Shown here: positions 52,972-61,902 of the stretch, piece by piece | Layout of the letters: each line of letters opens with the position of its first letter | Numbering within the stretch: position 1 is the first letter of the stretch | DNA from: Saprospiraceae bacterium | GTDB lineage: Bacteria; Bacteroidota; Bacteroidia; Chitinophagales; Saprospiraceae | Reading direction: 5' to 3' | DNA: 64,000 nt | Assembly (NCBI GenBank): GCA_016717265.1 | Contig: JADKFX010000001.1 | Location: 2,430,501 to 2,494,500 of the forward strand | Translations under genes and position numbers: made by a program | Notes under the pieces: model-generated | The model's database searches: none | The model's input: the letters and a program-made list of their open reading frames with translations, nothing else | Told to the model about the DNA's origin: nothing

Positions 52972-55326
52972 ATGCAAATGTTCATGAAATTGTTTATTTG
53001 GTTTTGTTTCTATTTTTTAATGTTTTCATCTAGTGGGTATTCCCAAAAAAATTACACAATTAGTGGATATATTAAGGAATACGGATCTGGTGAAACCATG
53101 ATCGGCGCTAATTTATACTTAATAAGCAATCCAGCCACAGGGACCGTTAGTAATTCCTATGGATTTTATTCATTTACATTGCCAGAAGGTGAGCATCGTT
53201 TATTGTTCTCTTATTTAGGCTACGCATCTGAACAAATAAACTTTAATTTGCAACAGGATACCATTTTTGATGTCTTTTTGAAACCTGGTATTTATATGCA
53301 GGAAGTGGAGATTACTGCAGAAAATCCTAGGAACAATATTGAAAGTACCGAGATGGGTACTATTGATATTTCTATGGAGACAATTAAAAAATTACCTGCA
53401 TTATTAGGAGAAGTCGATCTTATAAAAATATTGCAACTTTTGCCTGGGGTTTCTTCTGCTACGGAAGGAACAGCTGGAATCTATGTAAGAGGTGGTGGTC
53501 CTGATCAGAATCTTGTATTGTTGGATGAAGCCATTGTTTATAATACGGGACATCTGCTTGGGTTTTTTAGTGTATTTAATTCAGATGCAATTAAAAATTC
53601 AATTTTAATTAAAGGAAATATGCCAGCGAATTATGGCGGCCGTATATCCTCCGTTATTGATGTCCAGATGAAAGAAGGAAATAATCAGGATTATGTAGCA
53701 GAAGGAGGCGTTGGTTTAATATCCAGTAGATTTACAGTGCAAGGCCCTTTGCAAAAGTATAAAAGTTCCTTTATTCTTTCTGGTAGAAGAACGTATGCAC
53801 TTGATCTCGCACAACCTTTTATTAGCAAAACAAAATTTGCAGGAACGAATTATTATTTTTATGATTTAAATGCAAAGGTAAATTATCAACTTGGATCAAA
53901 AGATCGGATTTTTATTAGCGGTTATTTCGGTAGAGATGTTTTTAAGTTTGCGAATGAAGAAAGAGGTTTTAAAGTTGAATTGCCATATGGTAATGCTACG
54001 GGAACATTTCGATGGAACCATATTTTACAGGATAATCTTTTTTTAAATGTATCCTTGATTGCAAATGATTATCATTTTGGTTTGCATGGAGGCCAGGAAG
54101 CCTTTCAATTTAATATAGATTCTGGTGTAAGGGACTATTCTGTTAAAACGGATTTGGATTATTATCCGAACCCAACACATCAAATTAAAACAGGTTTTCG
54201 ATATACCTATCATAGGTTATCGCCAAATGTAATTAATGCGACAAATGGTGAGGTTACCTTCTCAACAAAATTTGAACCTAAATTTGGACATGAAACAGAG
54301 GTTTATGTGATGGATGATTGGGCTGTTCGCAGCGGTATTAAAATCAATGCTGGTGTAAGAATTTCAATGTTTAATCATGTGGGTCCTTATGTGTCTTCAA
54401 GTAATCAAGTGGTTTATAATTCCGGAGAACTTGTAAAAACATATGTTGTACCAGAACCAAGAATTGGAATGAATTTTAATGTTTCACAAAGCGCATCCAT
54501 CAAAGGTGGTGTTTCTTTGTCTAGTCAATATATCCATTTAGTTAGTAATTCAGGAAGTACTTTGCCAGCTGATGTGTGGGTGCCAAGTACAGAACTCGTG
54601 AAACCTCAAATTGGAATTCAATATGCACTTGGCTATTACCGTAACTTTATGGATAATGCAATAGAGGCTTCCATCGAAACGTATTATAAGGATCTTAGAA
54701 ATCAATTGGATTACAAAGAAAATTATGTCGAAAATTTCTCAGCAGAAATTGAAAATGAATTTGTTTCTGGGAAAGGTAGAGCCTATGGTTTGGAATTATT
54801 TATTAGAAAAAATAAAGGCAGGTTAACGGGATGGATAGGATATACATTATCAAAAACAGAACGTTGGTTTGAAGCTATTGAGCAGGGTAGAGTATACCCA
54901 GCTGTTTATGATAGACCACATGATTTGGTATGTGTGTTTAATTATAGTTTAAGCCGCAATTGGCAAGTTTCTGGAAATTTTATTTATGCAACCGGAAGAT
55001 CGTATACACCAATCAAAAGCGTATTCTTTATTGATGCCAGACCAAATATTGAATACGGTCCTAGAAACAGTGCAAGATTAGAAGATTACCACAGAATGGA
55101 TTTGTCTTTCATTTATGAAAATGTTGAGAAGCTTAAAAAACCATTTCATTCAAGTTGGGCTTTTAGTATTTATAATATTTATAATCGGAAGAATCCCTTT
55201 TTTACTTATACAGATTTCGAATCCAATGTATTTACTGGAAATGCATCTGCGAAAGCATTAAAAGTTTCTGTATTTACAATAATTCCTTCTGTAACCTGGA
55301 ATTTTTATTGGAATATTAAAAAATAA
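52972..55326 (+). CDS. TonB-dependent receptor
   Basis: The 784-residue product has a signal peptide (ending near GYSQ). A CarboxypepD_reg-like domain (SGYIKEYGSGETMIGANLYLI) follows, then a plug region with ATEGTAGIYVRGGGPDQNLVLLDEA and VIDVQMKEGN, and a barrel of alternating aromatic strands to the end. It imports a large ligand using energy from TonB. The next gene encodes a DUF4249 lipoprotein, the usual partner in Bacteroidota, so the pair is a substrate-uptake module. The ligand is unknown. Confidence 0.93.
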   Translation: MQMFMKLFIWFCFYFLMFSSSGYSQKNYTISGYIKEYGSGETMIGANLYLISNPATGTVSNSYGFYSFTLPEGEHRLLFSYLGYASEQINFNLQQDTIFDVFLKPGIYMQEVEITAENPRNNIESTEMGTIDISMETIKKLPALLGEVDLIKILQLLPGVSSATEGTAGIYVRGGGPDQNLVLLDEAIVYNTGHLLGFFSVFNSDAIKNSILIKGNMPANYGGRISSVIDVQMKEGNNQDYVAEGGVGLISSRFTVQGPLQKYKSSFILSGRRTYALDLAQPFISKTKFAGTNYYFYDLNAKVNYQLGSKDRIFISGYFGRDVFKFANEERGFKVELPYGNATGTFRWNHILQDNLFLNVSLIANDYHFGLHGGQEAFQFNIDSGVRDYSVKTDLDYYPNPTHQIKTGFRYTYHRLSPNVINATNGEVTFSTKFEPKFGHETEVYVMDDWAVRSGIKINAGVRISMFNHVGPYVSSSNQVVYNSGELVKTYVVPEPRIGMNFNVSQSASIKGGVSLSSQYIHLVSNSGSTLPADVWVPSTELVKPQIGIQYALGYYRNFMDNAIEASIETYYKDLRNQLDYKENYVENFSAEIENEFVSGKGRAYGLELFIRKNKGRLTGWIGYTLSKTERWFEAIEQGRVYPAVYDRPHDLVCVFNYSLSRNWQVSGNFIYATGRSYTPIKSVFFIDARPNIEYGPRNSARLEDYHRMDLSFIYENVEKLKKPFHSSWAFSIYNIYNRKNPFFTYTDFESNVFTGNASAKALKVSVFTIIPSVTWNFYWNIKK

Positions 55327-55331
55327 GACAA

Positions 55332-56267
55332 ATGAACTACAAAAATATTTCAGGATTAATGTTATTACTTGGTACTTTATTAACTTCTTGTGAAGAAGAA
55401 TTTATACCTGGTGATACTATTTATGAAAAACAATTGGTGATTGAATGCTATTTGGAGAAGAGTAGTAATAATATTCCAGTCTATGCAATTATAAGTTATT
55501 CTTTACCTTTTTATTCATCGTTTGGTATCGATGTAGTAAATAATTCATTTGTGCGATCTGCTGACGTGAGCATTTATGATGGAGTCAGTCGATATACATT
55601 GCAAGAACTGTGTTTAAGTAGTTTACAAGAACCACTTAGAACCGAAGTCATAAAACAATTTGGCTTTAATCCAGATAGTATTAAAACAGATATTTGTATT
55701 TATGTTGATTTATCAGGCCAAATTAAACCGAAAGAAGATGTAAATTATGAATTGCGTGTCATCACTCAATCTGATACTTTTTTTAGTCAAACGCAAATTC
55801 CAGATTTAATCCCTATTGATAGTTTTTGGTTTGAAAAACCACCTGGAAAGAATTCAAATGATACATTTGCACAAATGTTTTGTATTATTTCTGATTTACA
55901 AGGTCAGTCAGATTATTATAGATATTTAACCGCAGGTAAAGAGGAGCAATTAACAGCAGGCATAGCTTCTGTAACGGATGATGTTTTTTTCGACGGACAA
56001 AAATTTAAATTTACCCTTTCAAAAGCACAAGGAGCAGATGAGTCTTTTGGTGACAACACAGGTCTGTTTAAACGGGGAGATACAGTGCAGATAAAATGGT
56101 GTAATATACCGGAGAGCCATTTTAGTTTTTGGAGTACTCTGGAAACAAGTAGGACCCGTCAAGGACCATTTTCTTCTTACGTAAGAATTAATGGTAATAT
56201 TCAAAATGGCCTTGGTATTTTTGGTGGTCAAAATTGTGCATATTATAAAATTGTGGTTCCAAAATAG
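55332..56267 (+). CDS. DUF4249 lipoprotein
   Basis: The 311-residue product begins NYKNISGLMLLLGTLLTSCEEEF, with a lipobox ending LTSC. DUF4249 features follow: EKQLVIECYLEKSSNNIP, SADVSIYDG, YELRVITQSDTFFSQTQIPDLIPIDSF and the C-terminal FGGQNCAYYKI. DUF4249 proteins sit on the surface beside TonB-dependent receptors and probably help capture the ligand. It starts 5 bp after the receptor stop, so the two are coupled. Confidence 0.9.
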   Translation: MNYKNISGLMLLLGTLLTSCEEEFIPGDTIYEKQLVIECYLEKSSNNIPVYAIISYSLPFYSSFGIDVVNNSFVRSADVSIYDGVSRYTLQELCLSSLQEPLRTEVIKQFGFNPDSIKTDICIYVDLSGQIKPKEDVNYELRVITQSDTFFSQTQIPDLIPIDSFWFEKPPGKNSNDTFAQMFCIISDLQGQSDYYRYLTAGKEEQLTAGIASVTDDVFFDGQKFKFTLSKAQGADESFGDNTGLFKRGDTVQIKWCNIPESHFSFWSTLETSRTRQGPFSSYVRINGNIQNGLGIFGGQNCAYYKIVVPK

Positions 56268-56274
56268 TATTTAG

Positions 56275-56613
56275 ATGAGCAAAACTACAGAGATTAAATT
56301 AATAGTAAACCTCGATGAACAGAATATACCGGAGTCCATTTTTTGGTCAACCGATAATCATCAGGATAAAGGTGCAAATGCTAAAGCATTTCTGTTATCC
56401 ATTTTTGAGGAAGAGTCAAAAGATACCCTAAAACTTGATTTATGGACTAAAGATTTTCAAATGGAGGAAATGAATCGTTTTATGTTCCATTCCCTGCAAG
56501 CGATGTGCGACACTTATGTTAAAGCAACTAACAATAAGGATTTAGCAAATCAGTTTATGAATTTTGTAAATTACTTCGGTGAGAAGACAGAAATTATTAC
56601 TCCTACGGAGTAA
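56275..56613 (+). CDS. gldC: Gliding motility protein GldC
   Basis: The 112-residue product reads TEIKLIVNLDEQNIPESIFWSTDNH, then LKLDLWTKDFQMEEMNRFMFHSL and VNYFGEKTEI. This is the GldC pattern of Bacteroidota. GldC is a small cytosolic protein linked to gliding and T9SS function. It follows the DUF4249 gene by 7 bp and precedes the unknown membrane protein gene by 23 bp. Confidence 0.93.
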   Translation: MSKTTEIKLIVNLDEQNIPESIFWSTDNHQDKGANAKAFLLSIFEEESKDTLKLDLWTKDFQMEEMNRFMFHSLQAMCDTYVKATNNKDLANQFMNFVNYFGEKTEIITPTE

Positions 56614-56636
56614 GTTATTCGCAGCCTTTTTGTAAA

Positions 56637-57659
56637 ATGCTAAACGCTGAAGCAAATTCCCAAAATCAAACGATTATTTTTCGTTTAACAGCTTTATGGG
56701 CTTTAAATGAATCAGGGCTCGGTGGCTTTTTACATGCGCTCAATTTTCCTTTTTCAGGTTTGATTATTGGAAGCATAGCTGTCGCTTTAATTAGTTTTAT
56801 TATTTACTTTTCCGGGACGGATAAGAAAACCTTGTTTAATGCATTAATAATTGTCCTTATAATAAAATTGTTGATGAGCCCACATTCTAGTGTTACAGCG
56901 TATTTTGCTGTGAGCTTTCAAGCAGTTTGTGCATATGTTTTTTACCGGTTATTTGGCATCCATTTAATAAGTGTTATATTCGTTTGTGTTTTAAGTTTTT
57001 TGGAATCGGCTGTTCAAAAATTAATAACATTGACGGTCATTGGTGGATTATCTTTTTGGAATGCAATTGATGTTTTTGTTGAGAATATCGGAAAGCAATT
57101 GTTTCAATTAGAAATCAGTAATGCTTCTCTATGGTTGGTTGGAATTTATTTTAGTATATACCTGGTATTTGCCTTGTTGTCAGCTTTTTTTATCCATAGT
57201 TTGTTGGAGCAATTTAAGATGATTAATTTTGGAACCCGAACGAATGAATCTTTAAATGCATACATTAATGAACCTATAATTTCGAATAAAAAACTGAAAC
57301 CATTCTGGTTGAAATTATTATTGTATTCATTTATAATTGTATTTGTAGTATTTACCTTTCTGATTTTTAATAAGGAGTCTTATAAAGATCATTTTTTAAT
57401 TTATTATTTTTTACGTACGATTTCTGTGATCTTATTTTGGTATTATATTGTTATGCCGTATTCCCTGCTGTTGATTAAAAAGTATCTAAATAATAAGTTA
57501 GTTTCATACCAAGCTGAAGTTGATGAAATAATTGAAGTGTTTCCAAAGCTTAAGCTGATCATTTTGTATTCTTGGCATCAATCTGCTAAATTTAAAGGCT
57601 TTAGACGTTTGAAGCATTTTTTCACCTTGACGCTTTTGGAAATTCTTAGCTATAAATAA
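56637..57659 (+). CDS. Unknown integral membrane protein
   Basis: The 340-residue product has about eight transmembrane helices. The N-terminal half is rich in LIIGSIAVALISFIIYF-type segments, a large conserved loop holds FGIHLISVIFVCVLSFLESA, and a long amphipathic helix carries AEVDEIIEVFPKLKLIILYSWHQS. I recognise no family. It is flanked by gldC (23 bp) and a THEP1-like NTPase (5 bp), so the three are coupled. The pairing of a polytopic protein and a small P-loop NTPase suggests an NTP-driven transport or signalling module. Confidence 0.65.
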   Translation: MLNAEANSQNQTIIFRLTALWALNESGLGGFLHALNFPFSGLIIGSIAVALISFIIYFSGTDKKTLFNALIIVLIIKLLMSPHSSVTAYFAVSFQAVCAYVFYRLFGIHLISVIFVCVLSFLESAVQKLITLTVIGGLSFWNAIDVFVENIGKQLFQLEISNASLWLVGIYFSIYLVFALLSAFFIHSLLEQFKMINFGTRTNESLNAYINEPIISNKKLKPFWLKLLLYSFIIVFVVFTFLIFNKESYKDHFLIYYFLRTISVILFWYYIVMPYSLLLIKKYLNNKLVSYQAEVDEIIEVFPKLKLIILYSWHQSAKFKGFRRLKHFFTLTLLEILSYK

Positions 57660-57664
57660 TTTTA

Positions 57665-58159
57665 ATGTCACTTTTTGTAGTAACTGGAGATATTGGGACT
57701 GGTAAAACTAGTTATTTGAAAGATTGGTTATCGTTTCGAACAGACGTAGGTGGTTTTCTGAGTCCTGTTATAGATTCTAAAAGACATTTTATGCTTCTAA
57801 AAAACAGTCGGATGATTGCAATGGAAGCGGCCTTGGGTTCGCAAAATTTGACATTCGATATTGGTAAATATAAGTTTTTAAAATCTTCTTTTCTGTTAGC
57901 AACGCATTGCTTAATTACGGATTGGAACGCTGGTTTGCGATATTGTATTCTGGATGAGTTCGGCCCCTTGGAATTTAATAATTTAGGACTGATGCCAGAT
58001 GTATTGCACATTTTACAAAGCAGTGCGATATCTGAAAAACAGCATTTAATTGTTGTTGTGAGAAACTCTTTGATTGAAAAATTTAACGAACTTTATACAA
58101 TTGATAAATTATTCTCAATTACGGAATTAAAAGAATTACAAACTGGTTTTTTGGATTAA
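57665..58159 (+). CDS. THEP1-like P-loop nucleoside triphosphatase
   Basis: The 164-residue product has the Walker A loop VTGDIGTGKTSYL near residue 7, GFLSPVIDSKRHFML near 30, and the Walker B-like YCILDEFGPLEF near 93. The layout fits the THEP1/YcbF-type nucleoside triphosphatase family. A conserved Gly-Pro after the acidic pair is also typical. It follows the unknown membrane protein by 5 bp. Its 3' end overlaps the convergent mobA by 4 bp. Function here is not known. Confidence 0.75.
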   Translation: MSLFVVTGDIGTGKTSYLKDWLSFRTDVGGFLSPVIDSKRHFMLLKNSRMIAMEAALGSQNLTFDIGKYKFLKSSFLLATHCLITDWNAGLRYCILDEFGPLEFNNLGLMPDVLHILQSSAISEKQHLIVVVRNSLIEKFNELYTIDKLFSITELKELQTGFLD

Positions 58160-58731
58160 ATAGCTTGCAATTCATTCCATTTATTTAAATCTTCAACGGT
58201 ATTAATTCCTTTTAAAATATTTGAATCTTCCAACGGTATTGTTTTAATTTTAGATTCCATAAGAAGACGTTTAGCGGATTTTAGTTTACTGTTATATTCT
58301 GCTATTAGATTCTTGAATATCGAAGCGTTATAAATAGCAAATAAAGGATATGGCTCATTGGTTTCTGGGTTGTTTAAACAAATAGCTTGATATGTTTCAT
58401 CTTGATTTTTAACAAGCAATTCAATATCTTCAAATGTTATATAGACCAGATCAACAGCTATAATTAACCAATCACTTTTGGAGTTTTCAACAAAAGCTTG
58501 ATACAAGCCTTCTAATGGACCATTTGTCGAATTTTGATCACATAAAATATGCGCATGCTTAAGATCTTGAATTTGATCCTGTCTACATGAAATATATACC
58601 GTTTTACAAATTGGTTCTAATAGTTTTAACATGGATCTGTATAATGGGATTCCATTTTTATGGAGCTTGTATTTTGGGAGCCCCAGTCTTGAACTTTTCC
58701 CACCACAAAGTATTAATCCATTTAATTTCAT
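58156..58731 (-). CDS. mobA: Molybdenum cofactor guanylyltransferase
   Basis: MobA transfers GMP to molybdopterin to make the guanine dinucleotide form of the cofactor. The 191-residue product has the nucleotide loop ILCGGKSSRLGLPKY near residue 7, IIAVDLVYI near 90 and ETNEPYPLFAIYN near 124. Its start overlaps the fdhD stop by 4 bp. It belongs to the molybdoenzyme-maturation operon. Confidence 0.92.
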   Translation of the reverse strand: MKLNGLILCGGKSSRLGLPKYKLHKNGIPLYRSMLKLLEPICKTVYISCRQDQIQDLKHAHILCDQNSTNGPLEGLYQAFVENSKSDWLIIAVDLVYITFEDIELLVKNQDETYQAICLNNPETNEPYPLFAIYNASIFKNLIAEYNSKLKSAKRLLMESKIKTIPLEDSNILKGINTVEDLNKWNELQAI

Positions 58732-59588
58732 TCAATTGCTATTCTATTTGGATTGGAATATATATTGGCTTTGTTATGTTTCAAAAAGCCAATTAGGCTA
58801 ATTCCAAAAACTTCTGCTGTTTCTATAGCAAGACTCGACGGTGCACCAACAGCAGCAAGTATTGGGGTTCCAATCATGAATGCTTTTTGGACTAATTCAA
58901 AACTAACTCTTCCACTTAATACGATCAAATGATCTTGTAATGGTACTAAACTATGCGTAAAAGCTTTACCTACAAGTTTGTCTAAAGCATTATGCCGACC
59001 CACATCTTCAGCGGATAATATTAAATTCCCATGGGTGTCGAATATCGCACAACCGTGAATACTGCCTGTTTTTTGAAATATTAGTTGCGCGTTATTTAAT
59101 TTTTCAACAAGGCTATATAATATTTGAGATTTTAAAACTGGGTAATCTTTTCGCAACAAAAATGCACAATTATCTAAGGACAGATCGATGGCTGTTTTAC
59201 CACAAACACCGCAACTTGAGCTTGTATAAAAATGCCGTTCAAGGTTTTCGATTTGTGGAATGCAATGTTCTTTTAAATGTACTATTATAGTTTGTTGTTC
59301 GACCGGTTCGGCATTGCAATTAAATCTAAATTCAAAATGATCAATATCTGTGATAGGGTTTTTTACAATTCCTTCTGTGAATAGAAATCCGCGCACCAAA
59401 TTTTCATCATCGCCTGGTGTGCGCATCGTAATTGATATTGTCTTATATTTTAGTTTGCCATTTTGAATATAACTTAAGTTAATTTCAAGGGGTTCTTCTA
59501 TAACGATAAGATCTGTTTTAGATACTTTTTCATGCTCTATTCTTGTAATTTGCTTATTTCTAATTTCTAGCGATAACTGACTTAGCAT
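58728..59588 (-). CDS. fdhD: Formate dehydrogenase accessory sulfurtransferase FdhD
   Basis: FdhD moves sulfur to the molybdenum cofactor of formate dehydrogenase. The 286-residue product has TPGDDENLVRGFLFTEGIV near residue 58, the cysteine pair in SSCGVCGK (C126 and C129) and SAEDVGRHNALDKLVG near 190. The start is at 59588 and overlaps the upstream DUF7009-like gene by 7 bp. No formate dehydrogenase gene is in the window. Confidence 0.94.
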   Translation of the reverse strand: MLSQLSLEIRNKQITRIEHEKVSKTDLIVIEEPLEINLSYIQNGKLKYKTISITMRTPGDDENLVRGFLFTEGIVKNPITDIDHFEFRFNCNAEPVEQQTIIVHLKEHCIPQIENLERHFYTSSSCGVCGKTAIDLSLDNCAFLLRKDYPVLKSQILYSLVEKLNNAQLIFQKTGSIHGCAIFDTHGNLILSAEDVGRHNALDKLVGKAFTHSLVPLQDHLIVLSGRVSFELVQKAFMIGTPILAAVGAPSSLAIETAEVFGISLIGFLKHNKANIYSNPNRIAIE

Positions 59589-59962
59589 AGTTCCGACTTT
59601 GGATTTGGAAAATTATCAGATTCATCTTCATGCAATCTTGGTTGAAGACATTGAAAATCTTTTTCAATTAATACGTATAATGATTTATGATCCGCTAATT
59701 GGAGCTGTGTTTCAATTCCTATTACATTGCTTTTGCACCAATCCTTAGCCGATTGGCTTGGAATATATACTCTTAAATGATTATTATTAAAAGTTACTGA
59801 AATGGCTTCATGATCTGCTTGAATTAAAGAGTAACACAGAACATCGCAGCCGTTGGATGTAAATTGTATACATTCATGGACTAGTCCATGCGTAAAAAAT
59901 TCATCAACTTCTGATTGACTAAGTCTGAAACGAATTGAATTCTTATTTGTACGAAATTTCAT
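59582..59962 (-). CDS. DUF7009-like small protein
   Basis: The 126-residue product reads SIRFRLSQSEVDEFFTHGLV, then FNNNHLRVYIPSQSAKDWC and LYVLIEKDFQCLQPRLHEDESDNFPNP. I recall this pattern as a small family of unknown function (DUF7009) found next to fdhD in Bacteroidota. The end with E-D-E-S-D-N-F-P-N-P is the most conserved part. It starts the fdhD-mobA operon, so a role in formate dehydrogenase maturation is probable but unproven. Confidence 0.75.
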   Translation of the reverse strand: MKFRTNKNSIRFRLSQSEVDEFFTHGLVHECIQFTSNGCDVLCYSLIQADHEAISVTFNNNHLRVYIPSQSAKDWCKSNVIGIETQLQLADHKSLYVLIEKDFQCLQPRLHEDESDNFPNPKSELC

Positions 59963-59992
59963 AAATAGGAAATTTATATTAATTTAGCAGCC

Positions 59993-61741
59993 ATGAAAAG
60001 ATTTACAAAGATATTTTTCTTTTTACTTTATGGGCTTAGTTTATTAACAAGTCAAAGTAACTTCAGTTTATCAGATCCTGCATGTCTTGATCTATTAAAA
60101 GGAAATTTTAAAGCAGATTCATTTGCCGATAGAGAGCTCCAGGCTAATGAAAATCTAAGTAATTTTCTAGTTTCGCAAATAAATGCTGATTCATTACATA
60201 GATATTTAGCTGGTTTAGTCTCTTTTAATAATAGAAATACGATTGCTGATCAACTTTCAAAGCCTACAGAAGGGATTCTTGGTGCAAGAAACTGGATTCG
60301 ATCCTATCTTAATTATTGGTCAAATCAAGAAAAGTCCGTTTTAATTCCGTGTGAGTTTGAATTTGATTTTACAATGTGCTCTCGGATAAGGCACCGTGAA
60401 TTATTTGCGATTATTCCGGGTACAGGTGCTTTGCGAGATGAACTGGTAATTGTGGAAGCGCATTTAGATAGCCGCTGTGAAGATGTTTGCGATACTCTTT
60501 GTGTAGCACAAGGAGCGGATGATAATGGAAGCGGATCTTCATTATTAATGGAACTTACGAGGCATTTAAGTAAGGTAAAATTGAATAGAACCTTGGTAAT
60601 TTTATGGGTTACTGGTGAAGAACAAGGACTTGGTGGATCTAGATCCTTTGCCACATTTTGTAAGCAAAATGGCATTAAAATTAAAGCAGTCTTTAATAAT
60701 GACATTGTAGGGGGCATTGAATGTGGGGTGACTTCATCACCTCCTAGTTGTCCCGGACCAAATTTGATGGATAGCTTAAGGCTCAGAATTTTTTCTGCCG
60801 GGACAACGAATAGCATGCCTAAAAATTTGGCCCGATTAACCAGAATTTTAGTAGAAGAAAATCTTATGAAAGCAATGCCATTGGCTCCTAAAATTGATAT
60901 CATGTTTGGTGAAGATCGTTCTGGAAGAGGAAGTGATCATATTCCATTCAGAGAACAAGGGTATCCAGCAATTCGATTTACATCTTCCTATGAACATGGA
61001 GACGGAAATCCTACACAGGTAGGATATACTGACCGGCAGCATAGCACTCGGGACATCTTAGGGAAAGATCTTAACGGAGATGGCATTTTCGATAGCTTAT
61101 ATGTGAATTTTAATTACTTACGCAACAATACAATAGTAAATGCACTTTCTGCTGTAAATGCGGCTTCCTCCAATTTAGATGCATTTACGCTTGTGGTTAC
61201 ACCTAAAGTGCGATCCTTAAATTTAAAGATTGAAAATCCACAAGCAGCTAAGAAATTTGTTTTTGGTGTTCGGCGAATTAATAGTGCTTATTTTGATACG
61301 GTAATAATTTCAGACCAACCAGAAATATTAATTGAAGAATTAATTCCTACACAATATTATATAACTGCCTGTGGAATTGATTCATTAGGTTGGATCAGTA
61401 TGTTTGGTCAAGAATATAATGTACGTGTATTTAGTTTAGTAGAAGATACAAAACGAAAAGCTTTTGTGGAGCTATTGCAAAACAAGCCGAACCCTTTTGA
61501 TGAACAAACGTTAATACCCATTTTTGTAAATGATATTTCGAATATTAAGACAGCGGAACTTATGGTGACTTCAGCCGACGGTAGGATCGTAAAGAAAATT
61601 GAGCTTCAATTAATTCCTGGAATTAATGAATTGATCTATGATTATAATTGGCATAATTATGAATGTGGAATATTTTATTATAGCTTATTTATCAATGGTC
61701 AAAAAGTGGACACAAAAAAGATGGAATTAGTAGCGTATTGA
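59993..61741 (+). CDS. Secreted M28 family metallopeptidase with T9SS tail
   Basis: The 582-residue product has a signal peptide (FFFLLYGLSLLTSQ) and an M28 zinc peptidase domain. The domain shows VEAHLDSRCED (metal ligands), GADDNGSGSSLL, TGEEQGLGGSRSFA and the later HIPFREQGYPAIRFTSSYEHGDG. The last 80 residues (from LLQNKPNPFDEQTLIPIFV) are a T9SS type A sorting domain. It is therefore a surface or secreted aminopeptidase. It is divergent from the DUF7009-fdhD-mobA operon, 30 bp away. Confidence 0.9.
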   Translation: MKRFTKIFFFLLYGLSLLTSQSNFSLSDPACLDLLKGNFKADSFADRELQANENLSNFLVSQINADSLHRYLAGLVSFNNRNTIADQLSKPTEGILGARNWIRSYLNYWSNQEKSVLIPCEFEFDFTMCSRIRHRELFAIIPGTGALRDELVIVEAHLDSRCEDVCDTLCVAQGADDNGSGSSLLMELTRHLSKVKLNRTLVILWVTGEEQGLGGSRSFATFCKQNGIKIKAVFNNDIVGGIECGVTSSPPSCPGPNLMDSLRLRIFSAGTTNSMPKNLARLTRILVEENLMKAMPLAPKIDIMFGEDRSGRGSDHIPFREQGYPAIRFTSSYEHGDGNPTQVGYTDRQHSTRDILGKDLNGDGIFDSLYVNFNYLRNNTIVNALSAVNAASSNLDAFTLVVTPKVRSLNLKIENPQAAKKFVFGVRRINSAYFDTVIISDQPEILIEELIPTQYYITACGIDSLGWISMFGQEYNVRVFSLVEDTKRKAFVELLQNKPNPFDEQTLIPIFVNDISNIKTAELMVTSADGRIVKKIELQLIPGINELIYDYNWHNYECGIFYYSLFINGQKVDTKKMELVAY

Positions 61742-61755
61742 ATTGTCAGTTAATA

Positions 61756-61776
61756 AAAATTAGTGCACCTAATTTT
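61756..61776. terminator. Weak terminator hairpin
   Basis: AAAATTAG pairs perfectly with CTAATTTT around a 5-base loop. It lies 15 bp past the M28 peptidase stop. The stem is AT-rich and no T-tract follows beyond the stem, so it is weak. Confidence 0.35.
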
Positions 61777-61902
61777 GGCATGTATGGAATTCTAAATTTA
61801 AAAATCAGGTATGCACTTCCACCATCCACTCATTCTTAGTTTGAATTTTTAAATTTCTGCATTAGCGTATTAAGAATGATTAAAACGGTAGCTCAATTGC
61901 AA

